Origin: Methylobacter tundripaludum
Lineage (GTDB): Bacteria > Pseudomonadota > Gammaproteobacteria > Methylococcales > Methylomonadaceae
Direction: 5' to 3'
Assembly: GCF_002934365.1 (NCBI RefSeq)
Contig: NZ_PTIY01000009.1
Span: 62,001-126,000 of the forward strand
DNA length: 64,000 nt
Shown: positions 1-10,040 of the stretch, piece after piece
Layout: each line of letters opens with the position of its first letter
How positions within the stretch are numbered: position 1 is the stretch's first letter
Notes under the pieces: model-generated
Told to the model about the DNA's origin: nothing
The model's input: only the letters and a program-made list of their open reading frames with translations
The model's database searches: none
Translations under genes and position numbers: made by a program

Positions 1-316
1 CGATAGACTTTAACGACATTCCTTCAGTATTGGCGGTCAATTGATGTTGCTGAGGCGGCAAGTTTGCTTGAATCAGGCCGACATATAACTCATCCAGTTT
101 GGCGTAATTGACCATATCGGCTTGATATTTAATTCCGCCCGTCTTCATTTCCCCATATATCGAAACCGCGCCGGGATCATTTTCCATCTTTTTGTTAATA
201 GCGGGATGAGAATCGGCGGACAACATACCATAAACACCGCCTTTGCCTTTTATAACTTTAGGTGCGGCGGTACACGCGGACAGAATGACAACACTCAACA
301 GGATTAAATATTTCAT
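1..316 (-). CDS. Small lipoprotein, 3' part missing (runs off window)
   Basis: The reading frame opens with ATG at 316 and stays open to the window edge, giving at least 105 residues. The N-terminus is a lipoprotein signal: MKYLILLSVVILSAC, with lipobox LSAC and the acylated Cys at residue 15. It should be exported and lipid-anchored. The mature part is soluble and includes GKGGVYGMLSADSHPAI. I do not recognise the family. Its ATG overlaps the stop of the cupredoxin gene upstream as ATGA, so the two are translationally coupled. It may be a partner of that copper protein or of the divergent membrane cyclase. Confidence 0.75.
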   Translation of the reverse strand, partial: MKYLILLSVVILSACTAAPKVIKGKGGVYGMLSADSHPAINKKMENDPGAVSIYGEMKTGGIKYQADMVNYAKLDELYVGLIQANLPPQQHQLTANTEGMSLKSI

Positions 317-918
317 TTGTTTATAATCTTTAAAGTCAGGTTTTTAATAGGATCTTTGCCGACGCTTAACTTGATAGACTCCGCTTTGTAGCGCAGATGT
401 AACACGACCGCATTTAAAGTCCATTCGCCCTCCGGCAGATTGTCGATTAAAAAATCCCCAGGCCGGTCTAAAACCTGATAATAACGGTCAGGTAAAATTA
501 TTATTTTGCCTTCCATGTTCTTATGAACCGAACAGTAATAATTAACAATACCGGTAGTTTTAAAAGCTTGCTCCAGTTTAGAGCCTTTTTCTCCCAGGCC
601 TAAATCAAAACTCGTCAACGGGCTCAGTGAAAAAATATTATGGTCTATATCCTTGCTTTCATCATTGCTCCATTGAACCTTATCTCCGGCGGCGATAACG
701 GTTAGCGGCGAATGAAATTCCGTGTCTTTTTGTGAAACTACATGTGTTTTCTGGGATTGACCCGATTTACCGGAACCCTCCGCCTGCATGTAAACAACCA
801 GTTGTTTAACTTGCGCGGGCGCCTCAATATGGCCTGAAATGGATTGAGCCGCAATGGGTGACAGTGATGAGAAATAAGTCAAACCGGCTGCTAAAAAATA
901 AAAACTAATTTTTTTCAT
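313..918 (-). CDS. Periplasmic cupredoxin-like (plastocyanin-type) protein
   Basis: This 201-residue protein has a Sec signal peptide (residues 1-24, ending PIAAQS). A plastocyanin-like domain covers about residues 60-145. Likely type-1 copper ligands are visible: His in SKDIDHNIF, then Cys, His and Met in YYCSVHKNMEGK. The C-terminal 55 residues form an extra beta-rich domain. Proteins of this kind are often labelled methylamine utilisation protein, but a specific role is not established. It is the first gene of a pair with the downstream lipoprotein and is divergent from the membrane cyclase across 41 bp. A role in periplasmic electron transfer or copper binding is inferred from the ligands. 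Confidence 0.8.
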   Translation of the reverse strand: MKKISFYFLAAGLTYFSSLSPIAAQSISGHIEAPAQVKQLVVYMQAEGSGKSGQSQKTHVVSQKDTEFHSPLTVIAAGDKVQWSNDESKDIDHNIFSLSPLTSFDLGLGEKGSKLEQAFKTTGIVNYYCSVHKNMEGKIIILPDRYYQVLDRPGDFLIDNLPEGEWTLNAVVLHLRYKAESIKLSVGKDPIKNLTLKIINK

Positions 919-959
919 CTTGGTGTTATTCTCGTTAAGTCAGTATATGAGCTTATCTT

Positions 960-2849
960 ATGAGCCTTAATAAAAAGATTTTTATCACCTTCTTTATTTC
1001 AGTCACGGCTTTATTATGCATCACTCTATACCTAATTGATACGCAAGCCGAACAGCATGAAATCAAACGAATTATTGCCGATCTGGATGCCGCGCAATTT
1101 CAGTTTCAACATGATCTGGAAGCCGAACAGAAACAGATCCAGACGCTGACCCGCGTGATAACCGCCGACCAAAAATTCCGCTCTTTTTTAGCGCAAATAA
1201 AAGATAATTTTTATCCCTTTGTTGAAGAAATCGGCAAAGATACAGACGCGGATTTTGTTTTTATGCTGGATGATGAGTCGGCCGTCAGAGCGCTTTATTC
1301 GTTAAACGGCCACAGCAAGCCGCCGATGGAAAACAACTTTTCCAGTTTTGCCGTCCAAACCAGCCTGGATTCGGGGGTGATGTCGTCAAAAATGGTCAGC
1401 TTGACTGAAGGCTTATATAGCAGCCATTTTATTCCGTTGAAAGAAAACCTGAACGATGAGTATGCGGTCGGCTTAATCGTGGTTTGCAATCAAATAAACG
1501 ACGGCTGGGTTGCCAAATTATTGTCTAAAAACAATTTGCTGCAAACCGTCTTTTTCAATGGGCGACACGTTGTTGCTAAAAATACCAGCCCGGAAATGGC
1601 CTCCGCGGTCCTGAGCCATCAGCCAGACATCCGGGAAAACGGCATATTCAGCTGGAACAATGAGCGTTATATCGCTAAACAAGTACTGTTCGAGCAACAA
1701 AACCAACAGGCAGGCTACATACTTAGCGCTAATCTGGATCAAGCATTGCGCACGTTCAAACAACTGCAGCACCAGGTTATATTGATAGGCGGAGGAATTT
1801 TATTGCTGGGCGCGCTATTGTTTATGTTGATTTCGCAACGTATCACGCGTCCGTTACGCTTAATCACCAAAGGGACGCTGGAGATTAAACAGGGCAATTA
1901 CCGGCATCGCATAGATTATCAAAATTCGGATGAAGTCGGGCAATTAGCCGCCGCGTTTAATGTGATGGCGAGCGATTTACAAGAAAAAGAGCTGATCCGC
2001 AGCACCTTTAACAAATATGTCGATCCTGCAATTGTCAGCGAATTGCTCAGCCAGCCGGAGAAATTAAGGCTAGGCGGCGAACGGAAACAGCAGACGGTTT
2101 TATTCAGCGATATTGCCGGATTTACCGAGTTCAGCGAAAAATTGCCCGCAGAAGCGTTGATTAAAATTCTCAACGACTATTTATCGGCAATGACTTCGGA
2201 AATCAGCCAACAACACGGCATTTTGGATAAATTTATCGGCGATGCGATCATGGCTTTTTGGAGTCCGCAGCTTTGTAATGGACATCACGCGAATTACGCT
2301 TGCCAATCAGCGTTAGCCATGCAAAAAAAACTGTGCATGTTGCGCCCGCATTGGGCGGCGAAAGGGGGGCCTGAAATTAATGTCCGCATCGGTATCGCGA
2401 CGGGAGAAATGATCGTCGGCAATATTGGTTCGGAACAGGCTCGCAGTTATACTTGTATCGGCGATAAGGTAAATTACAGTTCCCGTCTTGAAAGTTTAAA
2501 TAAACATTACGGAACGCAGATTATGATCGACCGGCAAACCGGGGCTGAAATAACGGGCTTTATTATTAGAGAGCTCGATACAGTACGGGTTAAGGGGCGA
2601 GAAGCCGGCGAAACCATTTACGAATTAATCGGCGAAGCCAATGAAGTTGACGACACACGGCTTGAAACAATAAGCCGTTATCAACACGCTTTGGCTTTAT
2701 ACAGGAATGCCGATTTCGCCGAAGCGGCGCAAATCCTCTCAACCTTAAGCGCTGATGGCCCTAGCCGTACACTATTAAAACGTTGTAATGATCTACAACA
2801 AAATACGCCTGAAAGCTGGGATGGCATTCATTCCATGCTGGATAAATAA
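960..2849 (+). CDS. Membrane adenylate/guanylate cyclase with sensor domain and HAMP
   Basis: The 629-residue protein has TM segment 1 at about residues 7-27, a periplasmic sensor region to about 270, TM2 at 273-294 and a HAMP linker at about 295-347. A class III cyclase domain follows at about 375-550. The domain shows the metal-binding motif VLFSDIAGFTEF and FIGDAIMAFW, as in class III nucleotide cyclases. It should make cAMP, or less likely cGMP, in response to a periplasmic signal. It is divergent from the cupredoxin/lipoprotein pair, so that pair may supply or modulate the signal; this is an inference. The TTATG start has no strong Shine-Dalgarno sequence. Confidence 0.88.
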   Translation: MSLNKKIFITFFISVTALLCITLYLIDTQAEQHEIKRIIADLDAAQFQFQHDLEAEQKQIQTLTRVITADQKFRSFLAQIKDNFYPFVEEIGKDTDADFVFMLDDESAVRALYSLNGHSKPPMENNFSSFAVQTSLDSGVMSSKMVSLTEGLYSSHFIPLKENLNDEYAVGLIVVCNQINDGWVAKLLSKNNLLQTVFFNGRHVVAKNTSPEMASAVLSHQPDIRENGIFSWNNERYIAKQVLFEQQNQQAGYILSANLDQALRTFKQLQHQVILIGGGILLLGALLFMLISQRITRPLRLITKGTLEIKQGNYRHRIDYQNSDEVGQLAAAFNVMASDLQEKELIRSTFNKYVDPAIVSELLSQPEKLRLGGERKQQTVLFSDIAGFTEFSEKLPAEALIKILNDYLSAMTSEISQQHGILDKFIGDAIMAFWSPQLCNGHHANYACQSALAMQKKLCMLRPHWAAKGGPEINVRIGIATGEMIVGNIGSEQARSYTCIGDKVNYSSRLESLNKHYGTQIMIDRQTGAEITGFIIRELDTVRVKGREAGETIYELIGEANEVDDTRLETISRYQHALALYRNADFAEAAQILSTLSADGPSRTLLKRCNDLQQNTPESWDGIHSMLDK

Positions 2850-2875
2850 ACTTCAATCGAACTCAAGGATAATAC

Positions 2876-4813
2876 ATGTCAGACGTTAAAATTTATGACA
2901 TAAAGCCGGACATAGCCGCCAATGCACACATTACCGCTGAAACCTATAAAGCCCTGTATCAGCGCTCGATAGCCGAACCGGAAGCGTTCTGGGCCGAACA
3001 GGCAGAATTGTTCCTGGACTGGAGCAAGCCTTGGGGTAAGGTCACGGACTGCGATTTCAAGACCGGCCATATCCGTTGGTTCGAGGGCGGCAAACTCAAC
3101 GTCAGCGTCAACTGCGTGGATCGGCATCTGGCAACGCGCGGCGACCAGGTTGCGATTATCTGGGAAGGCGACAACCCGGCGCAGGACAAAAAAATCACTT
3201 ACCGGCAATTGCACGAGCAAGTCTGCAAGTTCGCCAATGTGTTAAAAGCGCAAGGCGTCAAAAAAGGCGACCGCGTTTGCATCTACCTGCCGATGATCAG
3301 CGAGGCGGCAGCGGTGATGCTGGCCTGCACCCGCATCGGCGCCGTGCATTCGATCGTGTTCGGCGGCTTTTCGGCCGAGTCTTTAAAAGACCGGATTTTG
3401 GATGCAGACTGCCGGTTTTTGGTTTGCGCCGACGAAGGCCACCGCGGCGGCAAGATCGTACCGATTAAAGCCAACGTCGATGAGGCTGCCGCGGCTTGCC
3501 CTTGCCTTGAAAAAGTCATCGTCATAAAGAACACCGGCAGTCCTGTCAATTGGCACGAGCAGCGCGATGTCTGGTACCACGAGGCGATGGCGAGCGCCAG
3601 CCCCGACTGCCCGGCCGAAGTCATGGATGCCGAAGATCCGCTGTTTATCCTGTACACCTCGGGTTCCACCGGCAAGCCTAAAGGGGTTTTGCACACGACC
3701 GGCGGTTATTTGCTGTACACGGCCATGACCCACAAATACGTGTTCGATTATCACGACGGCGACATTTACTGGTGTACCGCCGACATCGGCTGGGTAACCG
3801 GACATTCCTACATGATCTACGGCCCGTTATGCAACGGCGCCACCACCCTGATATTTGAAGGCGTGCCGACTTATCCCGATGCCGGGCGTTTTTGGCAGGT
3901 GGTCGACAAACATCAGGTCAATATCTTCTATACCGCGCCGACCGCTATCCGCGCATTGATGGCGCAGGGCGATGAATTTGTCGAGCGCAGCTCGCGCAGC
4001 AGTTTAAGGATACTCGGCAGCGTCGGCGAACCGATCAACCCGGAAGCCTGGGAATGGTATTACCATGTGGTCGGCGACGGCCGCTGCCCGGTCATGGATA
4101 CCTGGTGGCAAACCGAAACCGGCGGCATCCTGATCACCCCGTTGCCCGGCGCGATTGCGTTAAAACCGGGTTCGGCGACCTTGCCCTTTTTCGGCATCAA
4201 GCCCGAAATCATGGACAACGAAGGCCGAATCAGGGAGGGCGCGGCCGAAGGCATCTTAGTCATCAGCCGGTCCTGGCCCGGACAAATGCGCACCGTTTAC
4301 GGCGACCACCAACGCTTTGTCGATACCTATTTTAAGAACTACCCCGGCTATTATTTTACCGGCGACGGCGCGCGGCGCGATGAAGACGGCTATTTCTGGA
4401 TTACCGGGCGGGTTGACGATGTGATCAATGTCTCCGGCCACAGGATGGGTACGGCGGAAATCGAAAGCGCGCTGGTATTGCACGAACATGTCGCCGAGGC
4501 GGCGGTGGTCGGCTATCCGCACGATATTAAGGGGCAGGGCATATACGCCTACGTGACCTTGAATGTCGGCATCGAGCCTTCCGAAGAGCTGCGCCAGGAA
4601 CTGATCGATCTGGTCAAAAAAGAAATCGGCCCGATTGCTCACCCGGATATTATCCAGTGGGCGCCGGGCTTGCCCAAAACCCGCTCCGGTAAAATCATGC
4701 GCCGTATTTTGCGCAAAGTGGCGTCCAATGAGATCGGAACATTGGGCGATACCTCCACGCTGGCCGATCCGTCCGTGGTTGAGGATATTATTGAGCATCG
4801 GGCCAATAAATAA
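2876..4813 (+). CDS. acs: Acetyl-CoA synthetase
   Basis: The 645-residue length is typical of AMP-forming acetyl-CoA synthetase, which makes acetyl-CoA from acetate, ATP and CoA in the cytoplasm. The P-loop-like motif [15 protein letters not shown] lies near residue 260. The hinge region [20 protein letters not shown] lies near 495-515. The C-terminal [11 protein letters not shown] carries the conserved lysine (about residue 606) that Pat-type enzymes acetylate in characterised homologues. It starts 26 bp after the cyclase gene on the same strand and has an AAGGA ribosome site (CTCAAGGATAATACATG). Acetate assimilation or scavenging is the expected role. Confidence 0.96.
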   Translation: MSDVKIYDIKPDIAANAHITAETYKALYQRSIAEPEAFWAEQAELFLDWSKPWGKVTDCDFKTGHIRWFEGGKLNVSVNCVDRHLATRGDQVAIIWEGDNPAQDKKITYRQLHEQVCKFANVLKAQGVKKGDRVCIYLPMISEAAAVMLACTRIGAVHSIVFGGFSAESLKDRILDADCRFLVCADEGHRGGKIVPIKANVDEAAAACPCLEKVIVIKNTGSPVNWHEQRDVWYHEAMASASPDCPAEVMDAEDPLFILYTSGSTGKPKGVLHTTGGYLLYTAMTHKYVFDYHDGDIYWCTADIGWVTGHSYMIYGPLCNGATTLIFEGVPTYPDAGRFWQVVDKHQVNIFYTAPTAIRALMAQGDEFVERSSRSSLRILGSVGEPINPEAWEWYYHVVGDGRCPVMDTWWQTETGGILITPLPGAIALKPGSATLPFFGIKPEIMDNEGRIREGAAEGILVISRSWPGQMRTVYGDHQRFVDTYFKNYPGYYFTGDGARRDEDGYFWITGRVDDVINVSGHRMGTAEIESALVLHEHVAEAAVVGYPHDIKGQGIYAYVTLNVGIEPSEELRQELIDLVKKEIGPIAHPDIIQWAPGLPKTRSGKIMRRILRKVASNEIGTLGDTSTLADPSVVEDIIEHRANK

Positions 4814-4890
4814 TCATCTTAACGACTTACCCTGCCCAATGCCGTAACCGCGTTTGGCTACGCGGACAAGGCATCGCGTATTTTTGTATT

Positions 4891-4946
4891 CAAAGCAAGC
4901 TTTGAACTCCGGCATCTGCACTTTCTGGAGTCCAAAGCTTGCTTTG
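4891..4946. repeat. Long hairpin between acs and ABC transporter gene
   Basis: Arms 4891-4912 and 4925-4946 are inverted repeats that match at 20 of 22 positions, around a 12-nt loop. The first 14 bp (CAAAGCAAGCTTTG) are a perfect match to the other arm. No T-tract follows, so it is not a classical terminator. It may be a palindromic intergenic repeat or a processing/attenuation hairpin after acs. Confidence 0.7.
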
Positions 4947-5014
4947 GCCGTTTGGTTCGGCTGCATTTATCAGCTGAACCCAGGTAACAGTTCCCCGCTT
5001 ACAAAAAACAATTC

Positions 5015-6757
5015 ATGGACATCATCTTCAAAGAATACGGCCGGGTTATCCGGCAGAAAAAATGGTTTTTCCTGCTGGCTTTAGCCGCCTTGGCTTCAGC
5101 GATGACCCTGGATTTATTTGCGCCGGTTTATTATAAAAATATCGCCAACGGACTGGCCGCGCCCTATTCGGACGCAACGCTGACGTTATTGCTGGACAAC
5201 CTGAAACAGATCGGAATGATTTATGCGGGCATCTGGCTGTCATGGCGCTTGTATGAAGTCGCGATTATTCCACTCGATGCAGGCGGTATCAATTTGCTCG
5301 AAAAACGCTGTTTCGAGGTGCTCAAAAAACAAAAATCCATTTTTTTCGAGAACAGTTTTTCCGGCAGCTTGATCAAACAGGCCAACCGCTTCTCGCGTTC
5401 TTTTGAACTGATTATGGACTGGTTTTTGTTCCAGTTTTTCATGAACATTGTGGCTGTCAGCGTCGCCTTTGTGATTTTTTACCGGCAACAGCCGGAATTC
5501 GCGTGTTATTTTCTGGCCTGGGTCGTGTTGTTTATTACCTGGAGCGTTGGTTTTTCGGTATGGAAACTGCGTTTCGATAAGGCCGTGGCCCAAGCCGATT
5601 CAGTCGTCGGCGGCGCGTATTCGGATGCGATCGGCAATATCTTCGTGGTCAAGAGCTTTGCGCTGGAAGCCGGTGAACAGGCGCGCATCAACCAAGCCTC
5701 AGATATTGTTTACAGGAAGAAAAAAATCGCCTGGACCTTGATGTTCATCTCCTTCGCGGTGCAAGGTCTGATGACTTTCGGCATTGAATTGCTGCTGGTT
5801 TATTTGATGATTCAAAAATGGAAAACCGGCAGCTTTCCGGTCGGCGAGTTTGTGTTGTTCCAGTCGATCATGATCATGCTGATCCAGCGCTTATGGGAGT
5901 TCGGCCGCAATTTCAGGAACTTTTTCTCAGCCCTGGCCGACGCCTCCGAAATGGCCGATATTTTCCGCCAGCAAGATGTCGAGGCCGACGGGGCCAATGC
6001 CCAGGCGTTGACCATCGTCCGCGGCGCTATCGATTTTAACAAGGTCTGCTTCGGCTATAACGAAGCAAACCGGCTGTTCGAGGCTTTCAGCCTGAACATC
6101 AAAGCCGGTGAAAAAGTCGCGCTGGTCGGCCACTCCGGTTCCGGTAAATCGTCGTTGACCAAACTGTTGTTCCGTTTCATCGATCCCCAACAAGGCCGCA
6201 TCAGCTTCGACGGAGTCGATGCAAAAGCCTTTACGCTGGCTTCATTGCGCCGGCAAATATCGATGGTGCCGCAACAGCCGGATTTATTCCATCGTTCGAT
6301 ACGGGACAATATCACGCTGGGCGCGGATATTTCGGACGCGCGGTTGGCTGATGTCGCCGAGAAATCCCGCTGCCTTGAGTTCATCAGGCAGCTGCCTGAA
6401 CAATTCGACACGCTGGTCGGCGAGCGCGGCGTCAAACTGTCCGGCGGCGAAAGGCAGCGCATCGCCATTGCCCGCGCCTTTTTGGAGGATGCGCCGATTG
6501 TGGTCCTGGATGAAGCCACCAGCGCGCTGGATTCGCTGACCGAAAAACAGATTCAAGCCGCGATTTTCGAGCTGATTAAACATAAAACCACATTGGTTAT
6601 CGCTCACCGCCTGTCGACCATCCTGAACATGGATCGCATCGTCGTGCTGGAAAAAGGCAAAATCATAGAGCAAGGCACGCACCAGCAACTGCTCGCCAAA
6701 CAAGGCAAATATTACGCCATGTGGCAGCATCAAAGCGGCGATTTTCTGGTCGAATAG
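5015..6757 (+). CDS. ABC exporter, fused permease and ATPase
   Basis: The 580-residue half-transporter has an N-terminal type-1 exporter membrane domain (about residues 15-310) and a C-terminal nucleotide-binding domain. Visible motifs are Walker A GHSGSGKSS near 373-381, signature LSGGERQR near 475 and Walker B IVVLDEATSALD near 492-503. It probably works as a homodimer in the inner membrane, as MsbA/MdlB-type proteins do. The substrate cannot be told from the sequence. No obvious Shine-Dalgarno precedes the ATG at 5015. It stands alone between acs and nrdJ. Confidence 0.88.
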   Translation: MDIIFKEYGRVIRQKKWFFLLALAALASAMTLDLFAPVYYKNIANGLAAPYSDATLTLLLDNLKQIGMIYAGIWLSWRLYEVAIIPLDAGGINLLEKRCFEVLKKQKSIFFENSFSGSLIKQANRFSRSFELIMDWFLFQFFMNIVAVSVAFVIFYRQQPEFACYFLAWVVLFITWSVGFSVWKLRFDKAVAQADSVVGGAYSDAIGNIFVVKSFALEAGEQARINQASDIVYRKKKIAWTLMFISFAVQGLMTFGIELLLVYLMIQKWKTGSFPVGEFVLFQSIMIMLIQRLWEFGRNFRNFFSALADASEMADIFRQQDVEADGANAQALTIVRGAIDFNKVCFGYNEANRLFEAFSLNIKAGEKVALVGHSGSGKSSLTKLLFRFIDPQQGRISFDGVDAKAFTLASLRRQISMVPQQPDLFHRSIRDNITLGADISDARLADVAEKSRCLEFIRQLPEQFDTLVGERGVKLSGGERQRIAIARAFLEDAPIVVLDEATSALDSLTEKQIQAAIFELIKHKTTLVIAHRLSTILNMDRIVVLEKGKIIEQGTHQQLLAKQGKYYAMWQHQSGDFLVE

Positions 6758-6812
6758 CAGGCTTAATCCGCAACTGTGAAGTTTGCCGCATTGTTTTTAT
6801 TTGCTCGCTAAA

Positions 6813-6859
6813 ATACTACATATTGTGTTATTCTAAAAAACAAGCACTATATATCGATT
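6813..6859 (+). promoter_or_regulatory. Tandem NrdR-box pair upstream of nrdJ
   Basis: Box 1 at 6813-6828 (atactacatattgtgt) matches about 14 of 16 positions of the NrdR consensus acacwatatatwgtgt. Box 2 at 6844-6859 (gcactatatatcgatt) matches about 12 of 16. Their starts are 31 bp apart, the three-helical-turn spacing known for NrdR operators. They lie 80-125 bp before the nrdJ start, so repression of this reductase by the ATP/dATP-sensing NrdR protein is expected. Confidence 0.7.
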
Positions 6860-6937
6860 GCTGGCCTGACTCGGCGGCTTTTCGCTTTATGTTTTTTGCC
6901 TTAACTTACTATCCCCTATTACTAGAGAGAGCTCCCA

Positions 6938-9088
6938 ATGTCGGCAAAGCTACATGTGATCCCAAACACCGTGACCGAAATACCTTTTCAAGACGCTTCG
7001 ATGGATATTTGGGACTCCAAATATCGCTTAAAAACCAAAGACGGCGTGGCGATTGACGGCACCATCGACGAAACCTACCAGCGGGTCGCCAGAGCGCTCT
7101 CCGGGGTGGAAAAAAACAAAGCCAAACAGGAACAGTCTTACAAAGATTTCCTGTGGGCCTTGCGCCAGGGCGCTATTCCGGCCGGGCGGATTACGTCCAA
7201 TGCCGGAGCCCTGGAACACAAGCCGGCCACATCGACGATCAACTGCACCGTATCCGGCACCATTTCCGATTCGATGGACGATATTCTGCACAAGGTGCAT
7301 GAAGCGGGACTTACGCTGAAAGCCGGTTGCGGCATCGGTTACGAATTCTCGACCCTAAGACCTAAAAACGCGTATGTGTCCGGCGCGGGCGCTTATACCT
7401 CCGGTCCGCTGTCGTTCATGGACATCTACGACAAGATGTGTTTCACCGTGTCGTCCGCAGGTGGACGGCGCGGCGCGCAAATGGCGACTTTCGATGTCGG
7501 CCATCCCGATGTCGTCGAATTTATCCGCGCCAAACGCGAAGACGGGCGCCTGCGCCAATTTAACCTGTCGCTGCTGATCACCACCGAGTTTGTCGAAGCG
7601 GTAAAAAACGATCTGCCTTGGCCGCTGTCGTTTCCGGTTACGGAAAAACAAGTCAAGCTCGATAACCTGGATCTGGCCGACGACAAACAAATCATCTGGC
7701 GCGACCTGCCGCACATGGACGGCTATGTCGTTAACGACGACGGCCTTGTCGCCTGCAAGGTCAGCAAAACCATGCCCGCACGCCGCCTGTGGGACATCAT
7801 CATGAGCTCGACTTACGACTACGCCGAACCCGGATTCATCCTGATCGACAAGGTCAACGAGATGAACAACAACTGGTTTTGCGAGAAAATCCGCGCGACC
7901 AATCCCTGCGGCGAACAGCCGCTGCCGCCTTACGGCAGCTGCCTGTTAGGCTCGATCAACCTGACCTCCTTCGTCAAAAAACCGTTCACCGGCGACGCGG
8001 GTTTCGATTGGGACAGCTACCGCAAAGCCATCAGGATTTTCACCCGCATGCTCGACAACGTGGTTGAAATCAACGGCCTGCCGCTGGAGCAGCAACAAGA
8101 AGAAATCCTGACCAAACGCCGCCACGGCATGGGCTACCTGGGGCTGGGTTCGACCGTCACGATGATGGGCATGAAATACGGCGACGCACAGTCGCTGGAA
8201 TTTACCGAAGAAGTGACCAAGGTGCTGGCGGTCGAAGGCTGGAAAGCCGGACTTGCTTTAGCCAAAGAAAAAGGCCCGGCCCCGATCATGGAGCAGATGT
8301 TTACCGTCACCGGCGAAATGCTGCACAAACGCCCGGAAATGGTTGCCGATGGCCTTAAAATAGGCGACCGCGTACCCGGAAAACTGCTGCATGCCAAATA
8401 CAGCCGCTATATGCAGCAATTGAGCCGGGAAGAGCCCGAACTGGTCGCCGAGCTGATCGAAACCGGCGCCCGCTTTACCCATCACAGCTCCATTGCCCCG
8501 ACCGGCACTATTTCCCTGTCGCTGGCCAACAACGCCAGTAACGGCATAGAACCGAGCTTTGCGCATCATTATTCGCGCAACGTGATCCGCGCCGGTAAAA
8601 AATCCAAGGAAAAAATCGACGTGTTTTCGTTTGAACTGTTGGCCTACCGCGCTTTGGTCAATGCCGATGCGATGCCTTACAGCGACAATCCCGATCAGCA
8701 ATTGCCGGATTATTTCATCTCGGCCGACGACGTGACCCCGAAACAGCATGTCGATATACAGGCGGCTGCGCAAAAATGGATCGATTCGTCGATCTCGAAA
8801 ACCGCCAACGTGCCGACCGATTATCCGTATGAAGACTTCAAGTCCATTTACGAGTACGCCTACGACAAAGGCCTGAAAGGCTGCACCACGTTCCGTTTCA
8901 ATCCCGAAGTGTTCCAGGGCGTCTTGGTTAAGGAATCGGACCTGGAAAACACCACCTACCAGTTCACGCTGGAAGACGGCCATGTCGTGGAATATAAAGG
9001 CAACGAAGAAGTGGAATACGACGGCGAAATCCACAGCGCCGCGAACCTGTTTGACGCCTTGAAAGAAGGCTATTACGGTAAATTTTGA
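6938..9088 (+). CDS. nrdJ: Adenosylcobalamin-dependent (class II) ribonucleotide reductase, large part
   Basis: This 716-residue catalytic subunit reduces ribonucleotides to deoxyribonucleotides with a B12-derived thiyl radical. The active-site strand is ATNPCGEQPLPPYGSC. The Cys in NPCGE (about residue 324) corresponds to the radical cysteine. The Cys 11 residues later (about 335) and that in TINCTVSG (about 103) form the expected redox pair. A substrate-phosphate loop, APTGTISLSLANNASNG, lies near residue 524. The protein ends before the C-terminal Cys domain, which is supplied by the next, overlapping gene. This split matches the NrdJa/NrdJb arrangement of Pseudomonas. NrdR boxes lie upstream. 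Confidence 0.95.
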   Translation: MSAKLHVIPNTVTEIPFQDASMDIWDSKYRLKTKDGVAIDGTIDETYQRVARALSGVEKNKAKQEQSYKDFLWALRQGAIPAGRITSNAGALEHKPATSTINCTVSGTISDSMDDILHKVHEAGLTLKAGCGIGYEFSTLRPKNAYVSGAGAYTSGPLSFMDIYDKMCFTVSSAGGRRGAQMATFDVGHPDVVEFIRAKREDGRLRQFNLSLLITTEFVEAVKNDLPWPLSFPVTEKQVKLDNLDLADDKQIIWRDLPHMDGYVVNDDGLVACKVSKTMPARRLWDIIMSSTYDYAEPGFILIDKVNEMNNNWFCEKIRATNPCGEQPLPPYGSCLLGSINLTSFVKKPFTGDAGFDWDSYRKAIRIFTRMLDNVVEINGLPLEQQQEEILTKRRHGMGYLGLGSTVTMMGMKYGDAQSLEFTEEVTKVLAVEGWKAGLALAKEKGPAPIMEQMFTVTGEMLHKRPEMVADGLKIGDRVPGKLLHAKYSRYMQQLSREEPELVAELIETGARFTHHSSIAPTGTISLSLANNASNGIEPSFAHHYSRNVIRAGKKSKEKIDVFSFELLAYRALVNADAMPYSDNPDQQLPDYFISADDVTPKQHVDIQAAAQKWIDSSISKTANVPTDYPYEDFKSIYEYAYDKGLKGCTTFRFNPEVFQGVLVKESDLENTTYQFTLEDGHVVEYKGNEEVEYDGEIHSAANLFDALKEGYYGKF

Positions 9089-9849
9089 TGGCGCGTGCAG
9101 ACATGACACCAAACATCAGTAAAGAAGCGCTGCCTGCACAAGGCTCAGCAACAATGATTGAGACTACCGATATGACACACAAAATCACCAAAAAAATCGT
9201 CAGCTACAAAGTCCTGACCAAAGAAGATGCCGAACCGGTCAAGCAAGAGCCGGAACAGCCCTCGCTGGAAAGCATGAACGAAAACCTGACGCGCCCGGAA
9301 GTGCTGCTCGGTTCCACCTACAAAATCAAAACCCCGCAGTCGGAACATGCCTTGTACATCACCATCAACGACATGATCCTGAACCAGGGCACGCCCCATG
9401 AAGAGCGCAGGCCTTACGAAATCTTCATCAACTCCAAGAACATGGAGCATTTCCAGTGGGTATTGGCGCTGACCCGGTTGATCTCGGCGGTGTTCCGCAA
9501 AGGCGGCGACGCCTGCTTCCTGGTCGAGGAAATGAAAGCGGTATTCGACCCGCACGGCGGCTACTTCAAAAAAGGCGGCGTGTTCATGCCGTCGCTGGTC
9601 GCCGAAATCGGCTACGCGATCGAATCGCATTTGAAGCATATCGGGATGATCAAGCCGGAAAAGATGACCGATCACCAGAAGCAGTTTCTTGATGAGAAGC
9701 GCAAGGAGTTTGAAGCTGCGCATGGGGAGTCGGAGGGGCAGGCGTTTCCTGAACAGGCCGTGCTGTGTAGCAAGTGCAGCACCAAGGCTATGGTGTTGAT
9801 GGATGGGTGTATGACTTGCCTCAACTGTGGGGAGAGTAAGTGTGGGTGA
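9088..9849 (+). CDS. nrdJb: Class II ribonucleotide reductase, C-terminal part (NrdJb-like)
   Basis: From the ATG at 9088, overlapping the nrdJ stop as TGATG, this encodes 253 residues. A second plausible start is ATG 9172 (MTHKITKKIVSYKVL), where the conserved part seems to begin. The C-terminus is Cys-rich: CSKCSTKAMVLMDGCMTC then CGESKCG. It probably binds zinc and provides the shuttle cysteines that re-reduce the active site. It matches the separate NrdJb subunit described in pseudomonads in size, position and tail. Overlap and shared strand imply stoichiometric co-expression with NrdJ. Confidence 0.88.
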   Translation: MARADMTPNISKEALPAQGSATMIETTDMTHKITKKIVSYKVLTKEDAEPVKQEPEQPSLESMNENLTRPEVLLGSTYKIKTPQSEHALYITINDMILNQGTPHEERRPYEIFINSKNMEHFQWVLALTRLISAVFRKGGDACFLVEEMKAVFDPHGGYFKKGGVFMPSLVAEIGYAIESHLKHIGMIKPEKMTDHQKQFLDEKRKEFEAAHGESEGQAFPEQAVLCSKCSTKAMVLMDGCMTCLNCGESKCG

Positions 9850-10040
9850 TTTGTTGAACGAATTTATCATAGATAATCTCCGTTGCTGGAGGGGCATGTT
9901 GCCCCGTCCGAAAGGTTTTACGTTGGGCAAGCGTGGTTCTTTAGCCGAAATACGGTAAAAACATTAGGACGGAGTGGACGCTAATCTGACCTACATGGCT
10001 AACCAAAGCAAATTGTTTACTTCATAAAATTTCTCATAAA

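Noticed and set aside
6758-6937. Cobalamin riboswitch before the B12-dependent reductase
   Set aside because: The 180-bp leader shows no B12-box-like sequence or multi-stem fold, while NrdR boxes explain it better.
8258-9930. Long minus-strand frames (284 and 261 codons) opposite nrdJ and nrdJb
   Set aside because: Both are antisense shadows of well-supported reductase genes.
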